Shown here: positions 15,069 through 20,127 of the stretch, in pieces
Layout: each line of letters opens with the position of its first letter
How positions within the stretch are numbered: the stretch's first letter is position 1
DNA from: Oscillospiraceae bacterium
GTDB lineage: Bacteria; Bacillota; Clostridia; Oscillospirales; Oscillospiraceae
Direction of reading: 5' to 3'
Assembly (NCBI GenBank): GCA_017540645.1
Contig: JAFYAQ010000009.1
Span: 1-48,176 of the forward strand
DNA length: 48,176 nt
Made by a program: the position numbers and the translations under genes
The notes under the pieces: generated by a model
Databases searched by the model: none
Told to the model about the DNA's origin: nothing
Seen by the model: the letters and a program-made list of their open reading frames with translations, nothing else

Positions 15069-15995
15069 TTAAAGTTGATGAAAGGGCGGGCACAGGCAAC
15101 TGCGGGCGATGCGGGCGAATTCCCCGATCTCATAGCCCAGGGGGGCGCGGGGGTCCCAGACCACGTGGAGTTGTGCCTTCTGCTCCTCCGGCCCAAAGGA
15201 GAAGAGGGCCACCCGATCCCCGAAGCGCATGGTATCCACCTGCAGGGCCGGAAGGATGATTATGCCCAGGTCCTGCTCCACGCACAAAAGCGCGGTCCGG
15301 GCGTTGCTCACGGTGATCTCACTTCGCCGGATGTCCACGTCCTTTTTGAACAGATGGGGGGCAAAGCGGCGGAGGCTCCGCTCTCCGATGTCCAGGACGA
15401 ACTGCTCCCGGATAAGCGCTTCCTCAGAAACCCAGGGGTAAGAAAAGCCATCCCGGGGCTGGGCACAGCGTTCCAGGGGGCTGCCCTTGGCGGCAGCCAC
15501 AACCACCGGGCTCTCCGTAATCAGCTCGTAACAGAGTCCGTCGTCCTTTTCCCGGCTGATCGTGAGGATCAGATCCAGCTGATTGGTTTTCAGCTGCCGC
15601 CAGAGCCCGCCGGTCTCATCCTCCGTGATGGACAGGCGGATGTTGGGGCACTGGTCCTGGAGCGCGGGAACGATCCGCTGGACCATCGGCTCCATCAGGG
15701 ACATCTGAGCGCCCACTCGCAGTCGGCCGGCGTACAGATCCGCCAGCCGATCCATCTCCTGTCGGATCTTCTCCTGGACGGCGCGCGCGTCCCGGAGCAT
15801 TTCCACGTAGCGCTCTCCCGGATAGGTCAGAGAGAACTTGTTGCCATCCCGGCGGAAGAGCTGCACGCCCAGCTCCTCTTCCTTCTGGATGATGTACTTG
15901 CTCAGCGCCGAGGGGGTGATAAACAGGTTCCGGGCCGCCTTGCTGATGCCGCCGCAGCGGGCCACCTCCAGAATGTAGTCGATGCTTTTATCCAT
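15069..15995 (-). CDS. LysR family transcriptional regulator
   Basis: The 308-residue protein begins MDKSIDYILEVARCGG and has the N-terminal winged helix-turn-helix (ISKAARNLFITPSALSKYI, about residues 17-35) followed by a substrate-binding domain with two alpha/beta lobes (RLRVGAQMS onward). Length is typical. The ATG at 15993-15995 is chosen because the GGGGGG ribosome binding tract lies six bases before it; ATG at 15999-16001 would be too close. The stop is 94 bases before the dehydratase gene it probably controls, with a separate promoter in between. Unlike most LysR genes it points the same way as its target. Confidence 0.93.
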   Translation of the reverse strand: MDKSIDYILEVARCGGISKAARNLFITPSALSKYIIQKEEELGVQLFRRDGNKFSLTYPGERYVEMLRDARAVQEKIRQEMDRLADLYAGRLRVGAQMSLMEPMVQRIVPALQDQCPNIRLSITEDETGGLWRQLKTNQLDLILTISREKDDGLCYELITESPVVVAAAKGSPLERCAQPRDGFSYPWVSEEALIREQFVLDIGERSLRRFAPHLFKKDVDIRRSEITVSNARTALLCVEQDLGIIILPALQVDTMRFGDRVALFSFGPEEQKAQLHVVWDPRAPLGYEIGEFARIARSCLCPPFHQL

Positions 15996-16116
15996 GGCCA
16001 TCCCCCCGCTATTTCTATCTTGATTATAACAAAACCCATTCGGCACATTCAAGAAGATTCGCAAAAAGCCTTTTTTCCTGCTTTTTTATTGGTTGCCGGA
16101 AAATTCACATTTTTGT

Positions 16117-16145
16117 CATTGCTTTTGAAAAAAACGTGGTATAAT
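16117..16145 (+). promoter_or_regulatory. Extended -10 promoter for the DUF4342 gene
   Basis: TATAAT (16140-16145) is preceded by TG one base upstream, giving an extended -10. A -35-like CATTGC stands 17 bases before it; the -35 is poor. Confidence 0.55.
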
Positions 16146-16184
16146 GAACAGCATGAACAAAAAACACGAAAGGAGTTTTCCATT

Positions 16185-16613
16185 ATGAACGACAATGAAG
16201 CGAAAACCATCGTAGAAAAGGTTAAAGAACTGGTAGCCAAGGGCAACGTGTCCCGCATCGTGGTCCGCAAGGACGGCAACGAGCTGATGAACATCCCCGT
16301 GAACGCCGGACTGGTCGGCGGCGCGGTGATGCTGCTCAGCGCCAAGTGGCTGCTGCTGGCCGGCGCGCTGGCCACCGTGGGCTTCGGCTGCACCGTGTCC
16401 GTCATCAAGGACAGCGGCGAAGAGGTCAACGTTCTGAAAGAGGGCGACGCTCAGAAGGTCAAGGACGCGGCCGTGGGCGTGGTCCGGGACGTGAAGGAAG
16501 CCGTCATCGGCAAGGTCGAGGACCTGACCGAGGACTTTGAGGACGTAGTGGCCAAGGATGAAGAGGCCGACGAGCACAAGCCCGAAGAGGAAGGCCCCGC
16601 CAACGACTGCTGA
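16185..16613 (+). CDS. DUF4342 domain protein with a membrane-inserting segment
   Basis: The 142-residue product starts MNDNEAKTIVEKVKELV and carries in its first half the DUF4342 pattern: amphipathic helix, IVVRKDGNELMNIPVNAG, and a hydrophobic stretch at about residues 41-65 (VGGAVMLLSAKWLLLAGAL). The second half is a highly charged, mostly helical tail rich in Glu, Asp, Lys and Val (VKDAAVGVVRDVKEAV). AAAGGAG precedes the ATG. Such proteins are small membrane-associated Clostridial proteins without an established function. It is flanked by its own promoter and terminator, so it is a monocistronic gene. Confidence 0.85.
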   Translation: MNDNEAKTIVEKVKELVAKGNVSRIVVRKDGNELMNIPVNAGLVGGAVMLLSAKWLLLAGALATVGFGCTVSVIKDSGEEVNVLKEGDAQKVKDAAVGVVRDVKEAVIGKVEDLTEDFEDVVAKDEEADEHKPEEEGPANDC

Positions 16614-16621
16614 AACACGAA

Positions 16622-16660
16622 GAAAAACGCCGGGTCCCCCACAGGACCCGGTGTTTTTCT
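16622..16660 (+). terminator. Intrinsic terminator of the DUF4342 gene
   Basis: AAAAACGCCGGGTCC pairs with GGACCCGGTGTTTTT around the CCCACA loop, followed by CTTCT. Confidence 0.9.
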
Positions 16661-16677
16661 TCTGACATGGTGATGCT

Positions 16678-17532
16678 ATGCGATATGAAAAGACCCTGGC
16701 GCTGCTGCTGGCGGCGCTGTGCCTGTGCGGCTGCGGCGCCGCGGCGGCGGAGCCGGAGAGAGCGGAGGCCGGGACCGGAGAGGTCTTCGGTGTGGAGCTC
16801 CTGTCCACCGGCAAGTCGGACTGCGCCCTGCTGCGCATGGATGGGCTGACGATCCTCAGCGACGCCGCGGACCGGGACGATCTGCCCGCCATCCTGTCGC
16901 TTTTGAAGGAGCGGGGGGTGGAGAAGCTGGACTATCTGGTGATCAGCCACTTTGACAAGGACCATATCGGCGCGGCGGCCGGGGTGCTGGACAATGTCGC
17001 TGTGGGGGAGATCGTCTCCCCGGATTACAAGGAGAACAGCGAGGAATACTTCGCCCTGGCCCGGGCGGCGGCGGAGCACGGCGTGCCCTGGACCCGGCTG
17101 AGGGAGGAGCGGCTCATCCAAACGGAAAACGGCTCCCTTCTCCTGGACCCGCCGGACCTGGACTACGGGGAAGACAACGACAACTCCCTGATCCTGGTCC
17201 TGACCTTTATGGAACAGCGGCTGGTGTTCCTGGGAGACGCGGAGAAGCAGCGGATGAAGGAATTCCGCGCCTATGCCGAGAAGACGGGCCTCTACGATCT
17301 GCCCTGGGTCTTCGTGAAGCTGCCCCACCACGGGGACAGCTGCAAGGCCCTGCTGCAGGTGCTTCGTGCGGCCCGCCCCGCCTGGGCGGCGGAGACGGTG
17401 TCGGTCTTTGAGAGCGTGGAGGAGCCTCTGCTCGCCGCCCTGTCGGAGATCGGGACGGAGCTTTTTCTGACCCGGGAGGGGGGCGTGCGCCTTGCCTGGG
17501 ACGGGGAGAGCATCACCGCGGTTCAGGAGTAA
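16678..17532 (+). CDS. Metallo-beta-lactamase-fold lipoprotein (ComEC/Rec2 hydrolase-like domain)
   Basis: The 284-residue protein has a lipoprotein signal (hydrophobic LALLLAALCLCGC with lipobox Cys near residue 19). The rest is a single MBL domain of the kind found at the C-terminus of ComEC: VISHFDKDHIGAA (HxxxxDH-type metal motif, about residues 91-103), NDNSLILVL, FLGDAEK and VKLPHHGDS. Stand-alone secreted versions are common in Clostridia and presumed to be nucleases or phosphodiesterases; activity is not shown. No strong ribosome binding site is seen directly upstream (GACATGGTG). The gene lies just after a terminator and before a 370-base non-coding stretch. Confidence 0.88.
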   Translation: MRYEKTLALLLAALCLCGCGAAAAEPERAEAGTGEVFGVELLSTGKSDCALLRMDGLTILSDAADRDDLPAILSLLKERGVEKLDYLVISHFDKDHIGAAAGVLDNVAVGEIVSPDYKENSEEYFALARAAAEHGVPWTRLREERLIQTENGSLLLDPPDLDYGEDNDNSLILVLTFMEQRLVFLGDAEKQRMKEFRAYAEKTGLYDLPWVFVKLPHHGDSCKALLQVLRAARPAWAAETVSVFESVEEPLLAALSEIGTELFLTREGGVRLAWDGESITAVQE

Positions 17533-17900
17533 AGGCGTTATGACGCTGCCCCTACGAACGCCGTTATACCGGCCTTCGTATCCTTCCTGAAGCGGACTGC
17601 CAACCGAAAATGCGGCGCTGCTGGCCGTCGCCGCGGCGTTCCTGCCGTAAAAAAGCGATACCGTTCCGCATCCGAAATACAGACTGCGGGCCGCCGATTT
17701 GACACGGCGGCCCGTTTATGATACCATACCGGCACAACCGAATAACCATACCTATAAGAGTTGCGGTAGAGACAGGCTCGATGACCGCACGGCTACCTCC
17801 CGGAGAGAAAGGTGCCAATGCCTGCACGATAGGGTATGACATGCTCGCGCGTGTCTTTTTTGCACTCTTTTTGGGTATGTAAAAGGAAAGGAGTTCAAAA
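17533..17900. other. 368-base intergenic stretch with one strong hairpin
   Basis: GGGCCGCCG (17688-17696) pairs with CGGCGGCCC (17705-17713) and is followed by GTTTATG, a weak terminator-like element. No supported gene was found. From about 17740 to 17881 the sequence stays open in more than one frame on both strands and ends just before the alpha-CTD gene; I cannot assign it. The ribosome binding site AAAGGAG at about 17885-17893 serves the next gene. Confidence 0.5.
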
Positions 17901-18272
17901 ATGACACCGGAGGAATGCAAGAAGAGAGCAGAGGAAGCGGGGGTGGCGGCCGTCCTGAGCGAGGTCGGCAGGAACGCGCGGGTTCGTTTGCCCATGAGCA
18001 GCGACTTCCTCGCGCTGCCGATCGACGAGCTGCCGCTGTCGGTGCGTTCCCGGAACGCCCTTATGCGCTGCGGACTGGATACCATCGGGAAACTGACAGC
18101 ATTTATCCGAGAAAACGAGTCTTTGTCCAACATCCGAAATCTGGGGAAGAAAAGCATCTATGAGGTCAAAACCGTTTTGACGGAAGCCGCGTACGGACAC
18201 CTGAGCGAGAAAGAAAAAGTGTCGTTCTGGATGTTTGCCTGTCCTGCCAACGGCAAAGCACCGAAGGAATAG
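17901..18272 (+). CDS. Stand-alone RNA polymerase alpha-subunit C-terminal-domain protein
   Basis: The 123-residue protein contains an alpha-CTD fold: LPLSVRSRNALMRCG, LDTIGKLTAFIRENE, then LSNIRNLGKKSIYEVKTVL (about residues 44-96) correspond to the helices that bind UP-element DNA in rpoA, including the conserved R, N, L-G-K-K-S residues. The alpha N-terminal assembly domain is absent, so it cannot replace RpoA. The first 40 residues are a charged helix. AAGGAG precedes the start. Solo alpha-CTD proteins occur on mobile elements of gut Clostridia and may act as DNA-binding modulators of transcription. It lies immediately left of the gap-fragment repeat and may be part of the foreign segment. 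Confidence 0.85.
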   Translation: MTPEECKKRAEEAGVAAVLSEVGRNARVRLPMSSDFLALPIDELPLSVRSRNALMRCGLDTIGKLTAFIRENESLSNIRNLGKKSIYEVKTVLTEAAYGHLSEKEKVSFWMFACPANGKAPKE

Positions 18273-18302
18273 AAGGATCGGATGTATACAACAATGCCAT
18301 AC

Positions 18303-18423
18303 AAAAAAACTCCCCCTATCCGCGGACAGGGGGAGCGATTTGCTGTTAAGGGAGAAATTACTCCTTCACGCTGGCGATGTGGGCCAGGAGGCGCATCATG
18401 TTGCAGGTGAAGCCGTACTCGTT
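18303..18423 (-). pseudogene. Duplicated 3' end and terminator of gap
   Basis: This 121-base block matches 20073-20193 with only about five differences, offset exactly 1770 bases. It contains a copy of the gap terminator hairpin (about 18310-18336) and the last 22 codons of gap including the stop (18358-18423, minus strand), then breaks off inside the coding sequence at 18424. It is the left boundary of the AT-rich insert. Confidence 0.95.
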
Positions 18424-18528
18424 CGGGCCTACAAGTCGCCCCGCAAGCGACTGTCATATAGGGCAGTTTTCCCCTGATCTTCCGTAGTTTTCACTTCTCG
18501 AAAGGGATCTCTTTTCTTATGGTCATTT

Positions 18529-18642
18529 ATGCTGTTTTTTAGTACAGTTGTCACACCAAAGCGCGATGATCCTGCCCATGCAAAATTATATCAAATTGTT
18601 CAAAAAATGCAAGAAAAAGATAAAAAATGTGAACTTTTATAG
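18529..18642 (+). CDS. Short ORF or gene remnant
   Basis: A 37-codon frame (MLFFSTVVTPKRDDPAHAK, then LYQIVQKMQEKDKKCELL) is open leftwards to 18478 without a better start. The C-terminal part looks like a genuine amphipathic helix, but no convincing ribosome binding site precedes the ATG. It may be the tail of a truncated gene left at the edge of the insert. Family unknown. Confidence 0.3.
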   Translation: MLFFSTVVTPKRDDPAHAKLYQIVQKMQEKDKKCELL

Positions 18643-18648
18643 CATAAT

Positions 18649-18727
18649 AATACGAACTATTCCATTTTCCTCGTTGAACCCGTTTGTTTCCGCCATTTGT
18701 ATGTTCGTATTTCTATCATAATACGAA
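18649..18727. promoter_or_regulatory. Three AATACGAA motifs in inverted and direct arrangement
   Basis: AATACGAA occurs at 18649-18656, in inverted form at 18704-18711 and directly again at 18720-18727, the first two extended to AATACGAAC/GTTCGTATT. Such spacing suggests binding sites for a dimeric DNA-binding protein. No gene starts directly downstream. Confidence 0.4.
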
Positions 18728-18732
18728 ATATA

Positions 18733-18831
18733 TCATCTCACTAACAACTTTTGCAAAACTCACGATCAACCCGCATACAACTCACCAACAGCTTTCCTAC
18801 AACTTCATAACAACTCTATAAAATCCCATGT
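18733..18831 (+). repeat. Tandem 11-bp iteron-like repeats (consensus ACAACTYNYNH)
   Basis: Units begin every 11 bases. ACAACT is exact at 18744, 18777, 18799 and 18810; AAAACT at 18755, ACAGCT at 18788 and TCAACC at 18766 are near matches in the same phase, and weaker ones lie at 18733 and 18821. Conservation is limited to the first six bases, so it looks like a row of protein-binding sites on one face of the helix rather than a simple satellite. Confidence 0.6.
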
Positions 18832-18839
18832 TCCAGATC

Positions 18840-18893
18840 GGCGGCTTTTGCCTTATTCTCTGACATTTCAGAGGGGCAGAAGCCGCCTTTCTT
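18840..18893 (+). terminator. Terminator-like hairpin with nested stem
   Basis: GGCGGCTTTTGCC (18840-18852) pairs with GGCAGAAGCCGCC (18875-18887), enclosing a second small stem CTCTGA/TCAGAG, and is followed by TTTCTTTG. It would end any plus-strand transcript through the iteron region. Confidence 0.7.
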
Positions 18894-19009
18894 TGTTCTT
18901 AACTTACTCCTAAATGTACAGGTCAGCAGTTCCCCCATGGTAAGATGATATCAGAAAGAGGGAGGGATACAGAAAACCTCCAAGAGCTGAAAGAAAGGGA
19001 TTGAAGAAA

Positions 19010-19102
19010 ATGAAGAAGACGAAGAAGCACCCCTATAACTACCTGTTCGATTATGGCTACGCCAACGACGAAGAGAATGGAGAAAACGAAGCCGCTTCCT
19101 AG
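19010..19102 (+). CDS. 30-residue charged peptide ORF
   Basis: The frame encodes MKKTKKHPYNYLFDYGYAND followed by EENGENEAAS. It has a basic N-terminus, an aromatic centre (YNYLFDYGY) and an acidic tail, with no hydrophobic export core. Purine-rich GAAAGAAAGGGA lies 10-20 bases upstream as a possible ribosome binding site. It sits 115 bases after the terminator at 18840 with room for a promoter. Alternative: the opposite-strand 65-codon frame (18923-19120) is probably only its shadow. Function unknown; a leader peptide or small regulator are possible. Confidence 0.4.
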   Translation: MKKTKKHPYNYLFDYGYANDEENGENEAAS

Positions 19103-19164
19103 TGAAATTAGTTTTTTCATCTTCTGTTTCCTCTTATTATTTCTATTTATCCATTATACATCTA

Positions 19165-19344
19165 TTATTTAAAAATTCCGCCTAACACCCAAGCAGCAAT
19201 CAGTATCACGCATGGCCCTATTAATAGACCAATGAAGCCCATGCTTTGGACGCCTGCAACAGACATAAGAATGCAGGCAACTATCGCAATAATCCAAACA
19301 GCCCCTGAAAAAGCCCCGAAGCATCCATTATTATTGCTATTCAT
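19165..19344 (-). CDS. Small membrane protein with two predicted helices
   Basis: The 59-residue product starts MNSNNNGCFGAFSGAVW and consists of two hydrophobic segments (about residues 10-27 and 32-55, separated by VAGVQSMG) ending LGGIFK. The ATG at 19342-19344 has a perfect AAGGAGGAG eight bases upstream; the in-frame start 33 bases earlier does not. It is the third gene of the minus-strand operon, 20 bases after the YidD-like gene. A protein of this size could be a pore-forming or membrane-inserted peptide whose insertion is helped by YidD; that is inference. Confidence 0.75.
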   Translation of the reverse strand: MNSNNNGCFGAFSGAVWIIAIVACILMSVAGVQSMGFIGLLIGPCVILIAAWVLGGIFK

Positions 19345-19363
19345 TTTGATTCTCCTCCTTAAA

Positions 19364-19579
19364 TTATGGATAGTCATATCCCCCGTTAGGTGGCTTACAC
19401 CTCATGATTCTGTCTATTCCCTTTTTAACGCCTGTTCTGCTTCCATATTTTTGAATAGACAGAATCATATAATCAGAACAACAAGGTGTAAAACGGCACC
19501 TTTTTCTGATTCTCTCAGGTGCGACGCTCTGGTAAAGATGTACCGCGCAAATTAATGAATTTGATAAGAATGACTTCAT
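19364..19579 (-). CDS. yidD: YidD-like membrane protein insertion efficiency factor
   Basis: The 71-residue protein has the YidD/DUF37 pattern: LICAVHLYQSVAPERIRK, CRFTPCCSDYMILSIQKYG, VKKGIDRIMRCKP and the C-terminal NGGYDYP. The cysteines in CRFTPCCSDY and RCKP match those of the family. YidD is a small membrane-associated factor that assists YidC-dependent insertion. The usual chromosomal copy is encoded between rnpA and yidC beside rpmH; this copy instead lies on an AT-rich insert with a different small gene on each side. Its ATG overlaps the stop of the upstream gene (ATGA), indicating translational coupling. Confidence 0.88.
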   Translation of the reverse strand: MKSFLSNSLICAVHLYQSVAPERIRKRCRFTPCCSDYMILSIQKYGSRTGVKKGIDRIMRCKPPNGGYDYP

Positions 19580-19800
19580 GTGATTCTGTTAAGAATTGCC
19601 TGCAATTCGTCCAGGTCACTTTGCGTAAATGAATCAGGGTCGACATTACAAGCAATACAAGCGCGCCTAAACTCTCCTGTGTTAATCACATCATTAGGGC
19701 TAATTGCAAGATAGTTGGCTACACGGTGGATCAACCCACTATTTGTGTCCATATAGCCGTATTCCTCCAAAGCGGCAAGCCCTGCGGCACTTATTCCCAT
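19576..19800 (-). CDS. Small helical hypothetical protein, first gene of the YidD-like operon
   Basis: The 74-residue product (MGISAAGLAALEEYGYMDTN onward) is soluble, helical and acidic overall, with a central RVANYLAISPNDVINTGEF and C-terminal TQSDLDELQAILNRIT. Two cysteines occur as CIAC. AGAGAGG lies upstream of the ATG at proper distance. It is co-translated with the YidD-like gene through a four-base overlap. I do not recognise the family; size and charge would fit a regulator, an immunity protein or a chaperone. Confidence 0.75.
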   Translation of the reverse strand: MGISAAGLAALEEYGYMDTNSGLIHRVANYLAISPNDVINTGEFRRACIACNVDPDSFTQSDLDELQAILNRIT

Positions 19801-19849
19801 TTCTCACGCCTCTCTTTCTATTATTTCTTTACCACACACCTTTCTGGGA

Positions 19850-20017
19850 AAATAAAAAGTGCGTGGCCGCAATGAAGCAACCACGCACGAAAAACGCAGC
19901 GCTCCTCTTGTTGCCACACAAGTTCAACGCCCAAAAATGGATGCGAAACGGAGGATGCGTTTTTACCTGGAAAAGCACATCCACTTTTGGGCAACGTTAT
20001 TTAACTTGTGTGGCAAC
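19850..20017 (-). ncRNA. Candidate structured small RNA with long rod-like stem and intrinsic terminator
   Basis: A minus-strand promoter (20021-20049) would start transcription at about 20014-20017, exactly at a long stem: 16 base pairs (19909-19924 with 20003-20018), an internal loop, then 15 base pairs with one mismatch (19929-19943 with 19978-19992), enclosing a loop that contains CATCCTCC. After a short purine-rich linker (AAGAGGAG) comes an intrinsic terminator (GTGCGTGG with CCACGCAC, 19859-19888) and TTTTTATTTT. The product would be about 165 nucleotides. It could be an independent RNA or a leader that controls the operon starting at 19800. No open frame is present. Confidence 0.6.
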
Positions 20018-20020
20018 ATC

Positions 20021-20049
20021 ATCATAGCATAGCCTGTCTCGCAAAACAA
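20021..20049 (-). promoter_or_regulatory. Sigma-A promoter driving the candidate small RNA
   Basis: On the minus strand TTGTTT (20044-20049) and TATGAT (20021-20026) are spaced by 17 bases. Confidence 0.7.
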
Positions 20050-20075
20050 TGGATTTTTTGCTTTTTTCAGATAAA

Positions 20076-20106
20076 AAAGCTCCCCCTGTCCTCGGACAGG
20101 GGGAGC
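20076..20106 (-). terminator. gap terminator
   Basis: GCTCCCCCTGTCC and GGACAGGGGGAGC form a 12-13 base-pair stem; on the minus strand it is followed by TTTTTTATC. A slightly decayed copy is at 18310-18336. Confidence 0.9.
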
Positions 20107-20127
20107 GGTTTGCTGTTAAGGGAGAAA

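Noticed and set aside
17564..18157. 197-codon minus-strand frame through the intergenic stretch and alpha-CTD gene
   Set aside because: It covers the opposite strand of a recognised gene and begins without a ribosome binding site.
18923..19120. 65-codon hydrophobic minus-strand frame opposite the 30-residue peptide
   Set aside because: Its hydrophobicity is explained as the complement of Lys/Glu-rich codons on the plus strand; no strong ribosome binding site.
19909..20018. Integron attC-like recombination site
   Set aside because: The inverted arms resemble attC in general shape only; the conserved R and L box sequences and an integrase are missing, while a promoter and terminator support an RNA gene.
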